Source of the DNA: CAVPDE01 sp963702565
GTDB lineage: Bacteria; Desulfobacterota; DSM-4660; Desulfatiglandales; HGW-15
Length of the DNA stretch: 64,000 bases
Assembly: GCA_963702565.1 (NCBI GenBank)
Contig: CAVPDE010000024.1
Location: 478,531 to 542,530 of the forward strand
Reading direction: 5' to 3'
This document shows, piece after piece, positions 8,637 through 18,104 of the stretch; positions within the stretch are counted from its first letter, which is position 1; each line of letters begins with the position of its first letter. The notes beneath the pieces are model-generated. The model was not told the DNA's origin and did no database searches. It was given only the letters and a program-made list of their open reading frames with translations. Both the position numbers and the translations under genes were made by a program.

Positions 8637-9401
8637 ATGAGCGCCCAACCCGTGTTGGTCACCAAAGGGGTCACGAAACACTTCGGTGATTTCGTCGCCG
8701 TCAACAACGTGGATTTTGAATTGATTGAAAATGAAACCCTTGGGAATTATCGGCCCTAACGGTGCCGGCAAAACCACGTTCATCAATCTCCTAACCGGGT
8801 TTTACACTCCTGAAGCCGGTCAGGTCTTTTACAAGGGAGAGGACATCACGCACCTCTCTCCGGCAAACAGAGTCAAGACTCGGCATTATGAGAACTTTTC
8901 AACTGGTTCATGTTTTCGACAATCTCACGGTGGCGGACAACCTCGGCCTTGCTTACTTCCGGAAAAAGGAGGAACAAGCCCTACTCCTTCCGCATGTTCT
9001 ACACCTCTCTGAGGCAGCCGGAATTCGCGGACCGGATTCAGGAAACCCTGGACATGATGGAATTGACCTCCATGCGAAACGAGGTGGCGGCCAATCTCTC
9101 CCTGGGAAGCAAGAAACGGCTCGAATTGGCCATGTCCTTCATTTCCGATCCCAAGGTAGTGGTTTTTGATGAGCCTTTCTCCGGTCTCGGTGACCAGGAA
9201 ATCGACGAGGTCATCCAGGTCCTGAAAAAATACACCCACAACAGGACGATTCTCCTCATCGAGCACAAAGTCTCCAAACTCGAGGGTTTTGTAGACCGTC
9301 TGGCCGTGATGCACGAGGGACAGATGATCTGCTGCGGAGAATGCCAGGCCACCCTCAATGACCCTGAGGTCAGGCGGTGTTACTGGAAACTGGAATGTTG
9401 A
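8637..9401 (+). pseudogene. LivG-type ABC ATPase broken by three +1 frameshifts
   Basis: The protein reads correctly in pieces. Frame 1 starts at ATG 8637 (MSAQPVLVTKG...) and ends at a stop near 8757. The second frame gives GIIGPNGAGKTTFINLLTGF (Walker A). The third gives MRTFQLVHVFDNLTVADNL from 8888. The fourth gives LSLGSKKRLELAM, VVVFDEP (Walker B) and the C terminus to 9401. Each shift equals one extra base: probably a G near 8740, an A near 8878 and a C near 8972. The neighbouring liv genes are intact. The locus is either a decaying gene or a cluster of sequence errors; without LivG the transporter would depend on LivF alone. Confidence 0.85.
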
Positions 9402-9418
9402 TTTGAAAAGAGGAAGAG

Positions 9419-10123
9419 ATGACGGCCATGTCAGAAAATAGCAGAGTGCTACAGGTCAAAGACCTCAACGTTTCTTACCAGAAATTGCGTGTGCTTTTCG
9501 ATGCTTCTATCGAGATCAGCGCTGGAGAGGTCGTCGTGGTGGTCGGTCGAAACGGCGCAGGCAAGACCACTCTTTTCCGGACGATTTCCGGGTTTCTGAA
9601 GCAGGACAAGGGAACCATTCTCTTCAAGGGGGAGGAAATCGGTGCTCTGCCCCCTTATGAGGTTGCGCTCAAGGGATTGAAGTACATCCAGCAGGACAAG
9701 CATGTTTTTGCGGATCTCACGGTACGCGAAAACCTCGAACTCGGGAGTTACGCCACTAAAGACTACGAGTGGGACCGCGTCCTTGAACACTTCCCGAAGC
9801 TGAAGACCCTGATGGATCGAAAAGGCGGCAATCTCAGTGGAGGGGAGCGCCAGATGCTCCTCATGGCCCAGTCCCTGCTCGGAAGACCGGACCTGGTTCT
9901 AATGGATGAACCGACCGAGGGCTTAGCCCCCCATGTGATCGATGACCTGAAGGTCGCTTTCAAGAAAATCAGGGAACAGACCACGCTCATGATCATTGAA
10001 CAGAATCTACCGCTCACGGCCGAAGTCGCGGACCGTGTCTATGCGATGAAGGAAGGGAAGATCGTCGCAGAGATTGTGGATAAGCAAGAGATTAGAGACT
10101 TGAAGTTTGAGAAATACTTGTGA
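9419..10123 (+). CDS. Branched-chain-type ABC transporter ATPase (LivF family)
   Basis: 234 residues. Walker A GRNGAGKT (43-50), ABC signature LSGGERQ (139-145) and Walker B LVLMDEP (159-165) are intact. It is the shorter of the two ATPases of this transporter class, energising import through the permeases that follow. A second ATG at 9428 is a possible start. It overlaps the next gene by four bases (GTGA), indicating translational coupling. Confidence 0.93.
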   Translation: MTAMSENSRVLQVKDLNVSYQKLRVLFDASIEISAGEVVVVVGRNGAGKTTLFRTISGFLKQDKGTILFKGEEIGALPPYEVALKGLKYIQQDKHVFADLTVRENLELGSYATKDYEWDRVLEHFPKLKTLMDRKGGNLSGGERQMLLMAQSLLGRPDLVLMDEPTEGLAPHVIDDLKVAFKKIREQTTLMIIEQNLPLTAEVADRVYAMKEGKIVAEIVDKQEIRDLKFEKYL

Positions 10124-11124
10124 ACGACCGTTTGGAGGTTTTGAGGACCATGAACAAGCTGCTTGAGTATCTTCGAGGTCCCTTTGTCCTGATTGTTCTC
10201 ATTGTCGTTGCGCGGTATGTCTTCCCGTCCAAGATGACCTTCTTGGTCGAAATCACAACCTTCTCCATCTACATTGTCGCCAACGACATTCTTTACGGAT
10301 ACATGGGGATGGTTTCCTTTGGGCAGCCCTTTTATCTGGGCGTGGGCGCCTACACCGCTGCGATCTATCTGGCTCACGTCGGGCACGATCCTCTGATTGC
10401 CATTGTTCTTGCCATCCTGATGGGACTCGTGACCGGAGCCGTTTTGGGCCCCGCCTACATCCGGCTCCGGGGGGACTACTTCGCCTTAATCAACGCGGCA
10501 TCTTGCGGCCTGGGGCTCTTTCTGGTGGAGAAGACCTTTCTGGCCTTTACCCGGGGGGATGATGGTCTCTGGTACCGCTCCCGGATGAAGGCGACCCCTT
10601 TCCTTGACTTGAGAAAACCCGACGAGTTTTTCTGGTTTGCCATGATCGTTCTTTTCCTCGTCCTGGTCTGGTACACGTGGCTGAATCGCTCTACGCTCGG
10701 AGCTTCCTTTCGCGCCATCAAAGTGAACGAGAGCAAGATGAAATTTCTCGGGTACAACACCTTTGTCATCCGGTGGACGGGTTTCACACTCAATTGCATC
10801 CTGGCCGCTCTTGCAGGGGCTATGTTCGCGGTCAACTACGGATTCGTGAACCCCAGCATCACGGCCCCGGACCGCGCTGCGGAAGTTCTCGTCGCGACCC
10901 TGCTCGGAGGGCCGGGAAGCATTTACGGCCCCTTCTTCGGAACCGTCGCGTTCATCGGTCTTCGGGATGTGGTCAGCAGCTTCGTCTCCCGATGGGAGTT
11001 GGCCATGGGGATTCTCACGATTATCGTCTGTTTCAAGTTCCGTGGAGGCGTCTGGGGGACGATCCAAATCCTGGGCAGCAAGATCAAGGGGCTGAAAGGG
11101 AAATCCTCCGCTCAAAACGCCTGA
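10120..11124 (+). CDS. Branched-chain-type ABC transporter permease (LivM family)
   Basis: 334 residues with many hydrophobic helices. The conserved cytoplasmic loop (about 200-215, GASFRAIKVNESKMKFLGYN) contacts the ATPase. GTG 10120 overlaps the stop of livF; ATG 10150 is an alternative start. It forms half of the membrane channel with the 11169 product. Confidence 0.93.
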   Translation: MNDRLEVLRTMNKLLEYLRGPFVLIVLIVVARYVFPSKMTFLVEITTFSIYIVANDILYGYMGMVSFGQPFYLGVGAYTAAIYLAHVGHDPLIAIVLAILMGLVTGAVLGPAYIRLRGDYFALINAASCGLGLFLVEKTFLAFTRGDDGLWYRSRMKATPFLDLRKPDEFFWFAMIVLFLVLVWYTWLNRSTLGASFRAIKVNESKMKFLGYNTFVIRWTGFTLNCILAALAGAMFAVNYGFVNPSITAPDRAAEVLVATLLGGPGSIYGPFFGTVAFIGLRDVVSSFVSRWELAMGILTIIVCFKFRGGVWGTIQILGSKIKGLKGKSSAQNA

Positions 11125-11168
11125 AAAACCGCATCAGGGAGTTCTGAACAAAAGAAGGGAATCGAACC

Positions 11169-12047
11169 ATGCTAGAACTGTACATCTCCTCTGTCATTTT
11201 GGGGCTTTGCATCAGTGGGATTCTGCTACTGGTCTCTATCGGAATTTCCATTGGCTTCGGATTGATGCGAATCATCAACATGGAGCAGATGGTCTATTAC
11301 ACCTTCGGCGCGTACCTGACCTATGCGCTCGTCGCATGGACCGGGAGCTTCTGGCTGGGGCTTCTGGTCGGTACCCTGGTGGCAGCGGCCGCGGGATTCC
11401 TTGTGGAGACCCAGTTGCTGCGCAGGGTTTACGGCAAGGAACTGATGTTCACCATGGTGGTCACCTTCAGCGTCTTCATGATCGGCATCGGCCTCATTCA
11501 ATACGGCTTCGGCCTGGCGAGCAAACCGGTGGGCCAGCCTTTTGCAGCCAGCATCTCCCTCTTCGGAACGAGCGTTCCGGTTTACCGCCTCGTCGTGATC
11601 GTCATCAGTCTTGTGGTTTACGTTCTCATCCAGCTTTTTCTCAACAAAACCATTTTCGGCAAAGCCATCCGCGCCGGCATTGAGAACCCGGATCAGGTAC
11701 AAGGTCTGGGGATCAACATCCGTCGCATTTTTACCATCACCTTTGTCGTGGCCAGCGGCCTTGCCGGCTTCGGTGGTTGCCTGCATTCGCCACTGGTGGG
11801 CGTGAGGCCTTACATGGGATTTGACATGCTTCTCCTGGCCTTTATCACGGTGATTCTGGGCGGGTTGGGCAGTTTGAAAGGAACCCTGATTTCCGCCGCC
11901 ATTCTCGGGCAGGTGATCTCCGTGGGCGGCACCCTTTACAGCCCCCTTTCGTCAGTGGGACCCTTTATCGTCATGTTCATCGTGATTCTGCTCAAGCCCA
12001 CAGGGCTTTACGGCATCAAAGGAAAGGCTTTCGGCTTTGAAGAATAG
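11169..12047 (+). CDS. Branched-chain-type ABC transporter permease (LivH family)
   Basis: 292 residues, almost wholly membrane helices. The LivH hallmarks are seen: GFGLMRIINMEQ near the N terminus, the EAA-like segment (FGKAIRAGIENPDQVQGLGI, about 160-180) and the GGLGSLKG segment near residue 235. It pairs with LivM. Gene order here is J-(G)-F-M-H followed by a cupin, all on one strand with short gaps, so one transcript is likely. Confidence 0.93.
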   Translation: MLELYISSVILGLCISGILLLVSIGISIGFGLMRIINMEQMVYYTFGAYLTYALVAWTGSFWLGLLVGTLVAAAAGFLVETQLLRRVYGKELMFTMVVTFSVFMIGIGLIQYGFGLASKPVGQPFAASISLFGTSVPVYRLVVIVISLVVYVLIQLFLNKTIFGKAIRAGIENPDQVQGLGINIRRIFTITFVVASGLAGFGGCLHSPLVGVRPYMGFDMLLLAFITVILGGLGSLKGTLISAAILGQVISVGGTLYSPLSSVGPFIVMFIVILLKPTGLYGIKGKAFGFEE

Positions 12048-12062
12048 AAGGGGATAAAAGAG

Positions 12063-12428
12063 ATGACTGCACCCTATAAGAAGCTCTCGGACGTGGAATG
12101 GGAAGATCATTTCATGACCGACAAAGGCAAGATTCGGTGGATCTACACTAGAGAGAAAGACGACTCCCCCATTACGGTCATGCAGATCCGTCTTGAAAAA
12201 GGAGTCACCCTGCCTGATCACGTGCACAGGGACCAGCCGGATCTGATCTATGTGATCCAGGGCAAGGCCACCATGTTCATTGACGGGGTGGGCCTGTTTC
12301 CGGTGGAGCCGGGGATGGTGATCCAGGTCCCGCCGAACACCAAGCACGCCATTCGAAACATCGAGGAGGAGCTTCTCATCTACAATGTCTTTGCCCCTGC
12401 GATGAAGTACATGAAGGGCGGCAAGTAG
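12063..12428 (+). CDS. Small cupin-domain protein
   Basis: 121 residues forming a single beta-barrel cupin. Motif 1 is recognisable around 60-80 (LPDHVHRDQPDLIYVIQGKA) and motif 2 around 93-105 (PGMVIQVPPNTKHAI), with histidines placed to bind one metal. Single-domain cupins act as small isomerases, lyases or dioxygenases on sugar acids and keto acids, or as sensors. It lies 15 bases after LivH and is followed within four bases by the flavoprotein gene, so it belongs to the transport-catabolic operon. Confidence 0.88.
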   Translation: MTAPYKKLSDVEWEDHFMTDKGKIRWIYTREKDDSPITVMQIRLEKGVTLPDHVHRDQPDLIYVIQGKATMFIDGVGLFPVEPGMVIQVPPNTKHAIRNIEEELLIYNVFAPAMKYMKGGK

Positions 12429-12431
12429 CGT

Positions 12432-13916
12432 TTGACAAGCTATGATGTCATCGTGATCGGTGCCGGCATCGTGGGTACCATGATCGCCCGGGAGCTTTCA
12501 AAGCTGGAGGGCCGAGTCGCTCTGATCGAAAAGGAACCGTTCCCATGCTTTGGCGTTTCCAAAGCCGGACTCTCCCAGATCCATCTTCCTGACTTCTGCC
12601 CTCCCGGGTCTTTAAAGGGAAAACTCTGCACCGATGCGCCCGCCCGCTTCAAAGCCCTGAGCCGGGAACTGGACGTGACCTATCGCGAGGTCGGTGAACT
12701 GTGGCTGGCATTGGAGCCGGGCCATACGGCCAACCTAGAAGCCGCCAGGATGCGAGGGGAATCGCACGGGGCCGCCGGATTTGAAATGATCGGCCCGGAT
12801 AAGATCCGAGAGCTCGAGCCTCACGTGACTCCCAAAGCGGTTGCCGGCCTCTATGCGCCGGGAGTGGGCGTGGTCTACGTGCCCGAGTGGGGATTCGCCC
12901 TGGTGGAGAACGCGATTCAGAACGGGGTCCATGTCCATCTGGAAACGCATGTCCAAGGGATCGCGAGAACGGAAGGCGGGACCTACCGGGTTTCGGCGTC
13001 CAACGGGGTATTTGAAACCAAGTATCTCATCAATGCCGCAGGCCTTCATGCGGATGAAATCGGCCGGATGGCGGGAGACACGGACATCCGCCTGGAACTG
13101 CGGAAAGGGACCATGGTGATCTTTGACAAATCCGTGTCTCACCTGGCGCAAAACATGATCTACGGCACCTTCAGCGAAACGCACAGCCAGGACATTGCGC
13201 CGACGGCTCACGGCAACCTGATTCTGGGCGTTCACTATGTGAAGCCGAAGCACAAGAACGATGGCAAGGTAAGCCGTGAGAGCATCCATGAGACGGTCAA
13301 GCTGGGCCAGGAGCTGATTCCTGCTCTCTCCGAGAAAGATGTGATCACGGCCTTCTCAGGGATTCTGCAAAGCAACAGCAGGGCATCTGACGGCGATTTC
13401 TTTATCGGGCCATCAGATCGTTCGCCCGGCGTGATCCATGTGCTGGCAGGAGCCCCTGGTCTTACGGCTGCGCCTGGGATTGCCGATCTTGTTATCAAAA
13501 CGCTATCGGATCTCGGGTGGCGTACCGAGGAGAAAAAGAGATTTCAAAAGAACAGGGCGGGCTGGCTTCGTTTCGAGCCTGCTTCCCTCGATGAAAAGCA
13601 AGACCTGTTTTTATCCGATCCCCGGTATGGCCGCATCGTGTGCCGGTGCGAGCAGGTCACAGAGGCTGAAATCCTCGAAGCCATCCGCAGGGGCGCTCAC
13701 ACCATGGACAGCGTGAAGCACCTTACCCGTGCAGGAATGGGCCGCTGCCAGGGCGGGTTCTGCGGAATCCGCGTGCTCAACCATCTGGCCGAGCAGTTGA
13801 AAACAAGTCCGACCCAGGTGACCAAAAAGGGCCGCGGGTCTTATCACATTGCAGGGTTCACGAAACAACAGGGGGATTCCGGTCCCATTTCTCATGGTCC
13901 AGAAAACTCACATTGA
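12432..13916 (+). CDS. GlpA-like FAD-dependent oxidoreductase with C-terminal BFD-type [2Fe-2S] domain
   Basis: 494 residues. FAD-binding GAGIVG at 10-15; a DAO-fold catalytic region to about 370; then a BFD-like domain with C404, C406, C439 and C444 (CRCEQ...RCQGGFC). The fold matches anaerobic glycerol-3-phosphate dehydrogenase GlpA and 2-hydroxyacid oxidases. It probably oxidises an alpha-hydroxy acid or polyol phosphate and passes electrons through Fe-S to the next two gene products. The start is TTG at 12432, four bases after the cupin stop. A paralogue lies at 31888-33468. Confidence 0.9.
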   Translation: MTSYDVIVIGAGIVGTMIARELSKLEGRVALIEKEPFPCFGVSKAGLSQIHLPDFCPPGSLKGKLCTDAPARFKALSRELDVTYREVGELWLALEPGHTANLEAARMRGESHGAAGFEMIGPDKIRELEPHVTPKAVAGLYAPGVGVVYVPEWGFALVENAIQNGVHVHLETHVQGIARTEGGTYRVSASNGVFETKYLINAAGLHADEIGRMAGDTDIRLELRKGTMVIFDKSVSHLAQNMIYGTFSETHSQDIAPTAHGNLILGVHYVKPKHKNDGKVSRESIHETVKLGQELIPALSEKDVITAFSGILQSNSRASDGDFFIGPSDRSPGVIHVLAGAPGLTAAPGIADLVIKTLSDLGWRTEEKKRFQKNRAGWLRFEPASLDEKQDLFLSDPRYGRIVCRCEQVTEAEILEAIRRGAHTMDSVKHLTRAGMGRCQGGFCGIRVLNHLAEQLKTSPTQVTKKGRGSYHIAGFTKQQGDSGPISHGPENSH

Positions 13917-15138
13917 TCTGGCGATCATCGGCGCAGGGCCGGCCGGTCTTGCCGCGGCTGTGCAAGCCAAACGCCTCGGGCTCAAGGACCTGGTGGTTTT
14001 TGACAGGGACGAAAAGCCGGGAGGGATTCTCCGCCAGTGCATTCACCCGGGCTTTGGCCTTGAAATGTTCAAGGAGGAGCTTACGGGACCGGAATATGCC
14101 CATCGCTACCTCAAGATGGCCCAGGCCGAAGGGGTTGACTTCAGCCTCAACACGACGGTGCTGGAGATGGACAAGAACCGGGTCCTCACAGTGGTGAACG
14201 AGCAGGCCGGACTCAGGCAATACGAGTGCGGGTCCATCATCCTGGCCATGGGGTGCAGGGAAAGGCCCAGAGGGGCTATCGGCATCCCAGGAACCCGGCC
14301 TGCAGGCATCTTCACTGCAGGCCATGCCCAGCGGCTGATCAACATCGAAGGGTACATGCCCGGCAGAAACGTTGTGGTGCTGGGATCAGGCGATATCGGC
14401 TTGATCATGGCCCGCCGCCTCACCCTGGAAGGAGCCCAGGTCAAGGCCGTCGCCGAGATCCTTCCCTACCCCAGCGGCCTCGTGCGCAACGTGGTTCAGT
14501 GCCTTCACGATTTTGACATTCCCCTCCGTCTCAGTCACACCGTGGCAGAGGTTCACGGGGACCGACGCGTTGAAGGAGTCACCCTGGTCCGGGTCGACGA
14601 CCGGTGGAATCCTGTGCAAGGCACAGAGCAGCGAATGGACTGCGATACGCTTCTCCTTTCTGTGGGTCTCGTTCCTGAAAACGAACTCTCCAAGGGTGCA
14701 GGAGTGGCCATGGATTCGAGAACAGCCGGGGCTTGTGTGAACGACTATTTTGAGACCAGTCTCCAAGGGGTGTTTTCCTGCGGAAACGTGCTTCACGTCA
14801 ATGACGTGGTGGACAACGTCTCGTCCGAGGGTGAAAGCGCGGCCCACGGTGCTTATCTTCGAGTCAAGGGCCGGATGCCGGATAGGATGTCTATGGTGCC
14901 GATTGAAGCAGACGAGACCATCGGGCAGATCGTTCCGCACCATGTTTCGGGTCAGAACGACACCACCCTGCACCTTCGGGTGAAGCGGCCGATGAAAAAG
15001 GTGACTCTTCGGGTCGGTGACGGTTTTGAAAAGAAACTTCCTTATGCAAGGCCGAGCGAAATGATCTGGATGACGGTGCCCAAGGAAGTCTTTCGCGCCG
15101 CAAGCGGGCCGGTCATGGTTCGTTGTGAGGGAAGGTGA
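13894..15138 (+). CDS. NAD(P)/FAD-dependent oxidoreductase of the GlpA/DUF1667 trio
   Basis: 414 residues from ATG 13894, which overlaps the previous gene by 23 bases; an upstream in-frame ATG at 13849 lies deeper in that gene and is less likely. The first dinucleotide fold has GAGPAG at 13-18, the second GSGDIG near residue 170. The protein resembles the pyridine-nucleotide-disulfide oxidoreductase partner found beside GlpA-like enzymes and DUF1667 proteins, where it is thought to link substrate oxidation to NAD(H) or another carrier. Confidence 0.9.
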   Translation: MVQKTHIDLAIIGAGPAGLAAAVQAKRLGLKDLVVFDRDEKPGGILRQCIHPGFGLEMFKEELTGPEYAHRYLKMAQAEGVDFSLNTTVLEMDKNRVLTVVNEQAGLRQYECGSIILAMGCRERPRGAIGIPGTRPAGIFTAGHAQRLINIEGYMPGRNVVVLGSGDIGLIMARRLTLEGAQVKAVAEILPYPSGLVRNVVQCLHDFDIPLRLSHTVAEVHGDRRVEGVTLVRVDDRWNPVQGTEQRMDCDTLLLSVGLVPENELSKGAGVAMDSRTAGACVNDYFETSLQGVFSCGNVLHVNDVVDNVSSEGESAAHGAYLRVKGRMPDRMSMVPIEADETIGQIVPHHVSGQNDTTLHLRVKRPMKKVTLRVGDGFEKKLPYARPSEMIWMTVPKEVFRAASGPVMVRCEGR

Positions 15139-15141
15139 CGG

Positions 15142-15504
15142 ATGAAAGAGGCAAAGAATCTGATCTGCATCACCTGCCCCAAGGGTTGTGAAGCCGCGGT
15201 TTGGACTGAAGAGGGAGAGATCAAACTCAAGGGAAAAATCTGCAAGAAGGGGAAGAGTTATCTGGAGCAGGAGTTCCGGGAACCCAGGCGAACCCTGGCC
15301 ACCACTGTTATCACCCGGGACAGCCGGCTGAAGAGGTTCCCTGTCCGCACCTCCGGGCCTATCCCGAAGAATGACCTGTTCAGGGCCATGGAGGTGTTGT
15401 CGAGCGTAGAGGTGCGCCCCCCCGTCAAAGCGAGCGACGTGATCGTTCAAGACCTGCTTCGCACGGGGGTCGATGTGATCGCCTGTGACGATCTGTTGGA
15501 TTGA
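15142..15504 (+). CDS. DUF1667 protein
   Basis: 120 residues with an N-terminal CITCPKGC motif (C9, C12, C16) and C34 (KICKKG), probably ligating an Fe-S cluster. DUF1667 proteins are regularly encoded directly after the GlpA-like and FAD/NAD oxidoreductase genes in anaerobes, as here (gap of three bases), and are thought to form one complex with them. It ends the operon; a MITE-like repeat follows. Confidence 0.9.
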   Translation: MKEAKNLICITCPKGCEAAVWTEEGEIKLKGKICKKGKSYLEQEFREPRRTLATTVITRDSRLKRFPVRTSGPIPKNDLFRAMEVLSSVEVRPPVKASDVIVQDLLRTGVDVIACDDLLD

Positions 15505-15570
15505 AGGCAACGCTTGAAAACTGGCTTCTTGCTCTAAGATCTCCTCGCAGGCGCCGAGAGGTTTACAGGG

Positions 15571-15815
15571 GCATCGATATGTTTTCTGGAGTGACTGGCG
15601 GGCGGCCTTCCTCATTTCATGGAGTTACGGAATGGGGGACCCGATGGCCCCGAGCGAAGGCGAGGGGAACAGCGAGGGGGGAGGCGCTGCCCGCTGGTTC
15701 GCGAGCCGCAAGGCGAAGCGGGCGGGCATCACCCGTCCGTAACTCCTTGAAATGAGCAGGCCGGGAGACTTGGCCGCCTCTGGCGGCCTTGGAACGAAAG
15801 AAAAGATACCAATGC
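15571..15815. repeat. MITE-like element, copy A (about 245 bp)
   Basis: The terminal inverted repeats (15571-15587 and 15799-15815) match at 14 of 17 positions, and nested inner arms around CTCATTTCATGGAGTTA and TAACTCCTTGAAATGAG form a second stem. The body is nearly identical to copy B at 18105-18362. No transposase is encoded. It occupies the 380-base gap before the transaldolase gene. The internal open frame shared with copy B has no recognisable domain and is not called as a gene. Confidence 0.75.
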
Positions 15816-15885
15816 CCCGCTGATCCAAATTTGGTTGCGGGCTGCATCCGAACAAGAAATTCTTATTCCATAAGGAGGTGTTTTA

Positions 15886-17082
15886 ATGGCAACAAAAAGC
15901 GTGGTTGAAAAATTGTGGGAGGTGAATCCTGAAGCAGAAATCTGGTGGGATTCGTCCCCCCTTATATTTGATAACTGGCGGACCAAGATGATCCAGCAGG
16001 CTTCAGATAAAAAGCAGATGACCGAGTGGATGGATCGCATGTACCACAAGAACAACAAACCCGGGGACAACCTCTTTCGAGGGGTCACCACCAATCCCCC
16101 TCTTTCCTACGCCGCCATCAAGGACAACCCCGAGTACTGGGCCAAGTGGGTCGACGACCGGATTAAGAAAGACCGGTGCACAGACTCGGAAGTGGTGTTC
16201 TGGGACACGTACAAGGAAATCGTGAAACGGGGGGCGGAGTCCTACCGGCCCATCTTCGAGGGGAGCCGCTACAAGTTCGGTTACATCTCGGGCCAGACGG
16301 ATCCGCGTGTTCGGGAGGACGTGGACAAGATGTTTAGCCAGGGCGTGGAGCTTCATTCGATTGCACCCAACGTGATGATCAAGATTCCCGGCACGGCAGA
16401 GGGCTATGAAGTAATCAAGCGGCTCACGGCCAAAGGGATTCCCACGAACAACACGCTGTCCTTCATCATTCCCCAGTTCAAGGCGTGCATGAAGGCGGTG
16501 ACGGAGGGGCTCAAGGAGGCCAAGGCCAAGGGGGTGGACCTGACCCGGTGGCGTTCCGTGATCACGGCCATGAGCGCCCGTTTCGGGACCTTGGGGGACT
16601 TGCAGAAGGATGCGCAGAAGCGCAACATCACGGTTTCCGAGATGGACGAGCGGTGGGCAGAGATTGCGGTGTTCAAAAAGGCGTGCAAGCTGGTGAAGGA
16701 GAACAAGGAGTATCAGGGAAAGATGCTTCTCTGTTCCATGAGGATGAGCCCGATCATCAATGGGGACGTACGTTCCTGGCATGTGGAGAAGGTGGCGGGA
16801 GCCGACATCGTATACACCTGTCCTCCTCCTTACATTGAGGGGTTGCTGGTCAAGGGGAGCCATCTGGAGTTCAGCAACCAGATCTGGGAGCCTGTGCCCA
16901 AGGACGTGATGGACAAACTCATGAGAATTCCCTACTTCGAGAGAGGGTATGCGGAAGACGGGTACGCGGCGCAGGAGTTCAACAGCCACCCTGCCCTGCT
17001 TGCAACGGCCAAGGAGTTCAGCGGAGCGACGCAGAACATGGTGGATTTTGTGGCTAAGAGGGTGGCCGCCTTCTGCGGATAA
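15886..17082 (+). CDS. Transaldolase-family protein (long form)
   Basis: 398 residues, clearly longer than the 210-320 typical of housekeeping transaldolases. The Schiff-base lysine is expected at K166 in NVMIKIPGTAEG, and the N-terminal GVTTNPPL is the family's phosphate-side motif. Class I aldolases of this family transfer or release dihydroxyacetone units from ketose phosphates. A TAAGGAGG precedes the ATG. It is followed by another class I lyase (DapA family), suggesting serial C-C bond chemistry on a sugar-like substrate. A sulfo-sugar transaldolase role is possible but unsupported by direct evidence. Confidence 0.88.
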   Translation: MATKSVVEKLWEVNPEAEIWWDSSPLIFDNWRTKMIQQASDKKQMTEWMDRMYHKNNKPGDNLFRGVTTNPPLSYAAIKDNPEYWAKWVDDRIKKDRCTDSEVVFWDTYKEIVKRGAESYRPIFEGSRYKFGYISGQTDPRVREDVDKMFSQGVELHSIAPNVMIKIPGTAEGYEVIKRLTAKGIPTNNTLSFIIPQFKACMKAVTEGLKEAKAKGVDLTRWRSVITAMSARFGTLGDLQKDAQKRNITVSEMDERWAEIAVFKKACKLVKENKEYQGKMLLCSMRMSPIINGDVRSWHVEKVAGADIVYTCPPPYIEGLLVKGSHLEFSNQIWEPVPKDVMDKLMRIPYFERGYAEDGYAAQEFNSHPALLATAKEFSGATQNMVDFVAKRVAAFCG

Positions 17083-17178
17083 CTCTCACCGCAAAGACGC
17101 TGAGGACGCAAAGAAAGACTATATGTATTACTTGTGACTCGTTACTTGTCACTCGTCACTATCTTATTGGAGGTCTGT

Positions 17179-18063
17179 ATGTCTGCAAAAACACTTGATG
17201 GGATCTGGGCACCGATCACCACCCCTTTTGTCAATGATGAAGTTTCTTTTGATCAGCTTAAGAAGAACGTTCAAAAATACAGCAAGACGTCTCTGAAAGG
17301 CTTTTTCGTGCTGGGAAGCAACGGGGAGAGCAAATGCTGCACGGAGACAGAGAAGTTGCAGATCCTGGAACTCGTTCTCAAGGAGAAGGCGCCGAACCAG
17401 GTCATCATGGCCGGCGCAGGCTATGAGTCCACCCGGCAGACCATCGAGTTCTCAAAGAAGGTGGCTGGTATGGGCGCGGATTTCGTGTCCCTGGTCACCC
17501 CTTCATATTTCAAGAAGTCCCTGACCGACGACGTTCTGATCGGCTATTACAAGGACGTGGCTGAAGCGGTCCCCGTACCCGTGCTGATCTACAATGCGCC
17601 CGGATTCACAGGGATCACGGTCTCGCCCAAAGTCGTGGAAGTCCTTTCCCAGCATCCGAACATTGCCGGCATGAAAGACACCTCTCCGGGCAACATCGCC
17701 AACTACCTGGACGTGGCTGCAGAGAAGTTTTCGATCCTCGCCGGCACGATCAATTTCCTGTTTATCGGGCTCACCCTCGGCGCCAAGGGCGGCGTGGTCT
17801 CCCTTGCCAATGCCTTCCCCGAGCCCTGCTGCGAGCTCTACCGCAAGTACATCAAGGGGGATGTGGCTGGAGCAAGGAAACTTCACTCCATGCTTTTCCG
17901 TCTGAACCAGTCTGTTTCAGGCGCGGGCGGCGTGGCTGCAGTCAAGGGAGCCATGGACTTTGCCGGCTACCACGGCGGCCCTCCCCGTCTCCCGCTGGCG
18001 CCCTTGACCGACGCCCAAAAACAGAAGATCCGCGCAGCCGTCGCTGCTGCAGGATTGATATGA
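17179..18063 (+). CDS. DapA/NanA-family lyase (dihydrodipicolinate synthase-like)
   Basis: 294 residues from ATG 17179, supported by TTGGAGG just upstream; an earlier in-frame start at 17134 falls in repeat-like DNA. Class I features: GSNGES (the family GTTGE position), Y138 (YNAP) and Schiff-base K166 (GMKDTS). The family includes DHDPS, N-acetylneuraminate lyase and 2-keto-3-deoxygluconate aldolase. Location among catabolic genes rather than lysine genes points to a 2-keto-3-deoxy acid lyase or dehydratase. Confidence 0.9.
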   Translation: MSAKTLDGIWAPITTPFVNDEVSFDQLKKNVQKYSKTSLKGFFVLGSNGESKCCTETEKLQILELVLKEKAPNQVIMAGAGYESTRQTIEFSKKVAGMGADFVSLVTPSYFKKSLTDDVLIGYYKDVAEAVPVPVLIYNAPGFTGITVSPKVVEVLSQHPNIAGMKDTSPGNIANYLDVAAEKFSILAGTINFLFIGLTLGAKGGVVSLANAFPEPCCELYRKYIKGDVAGARKLHSMLFRLNQSVSGAGGVAAVKGAMDFAGYHGGPPRLPLAPLTDAQKQKIRAAVAAAGLI

Positions 18064-18104
18064 AATGATAAAGGCTTGCCCTCTCGTAAGCTATGGACAG
18101 GTTT

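Noticed and set aside
8725..9012. Separate small ATPase gene with Walker A
   Set aside because: It is one piece of the frameshifted livG; the next frames continue the same protein.
14386..15615. Minus-strand open frame of 409 codons
   Set aside because: It is antisense to the FAD/NAD oxidoreductase and DUF1667 genes, which have clear motifs; long antisense frames are expected in this GC-rich codon usage.
16003..16989. Minus-strand open frame of 328 codons
   Set aside because: Antisense shadow of the transaldolase-family gene; low-complexity composition rich in His, Leu and Arg, no motif.
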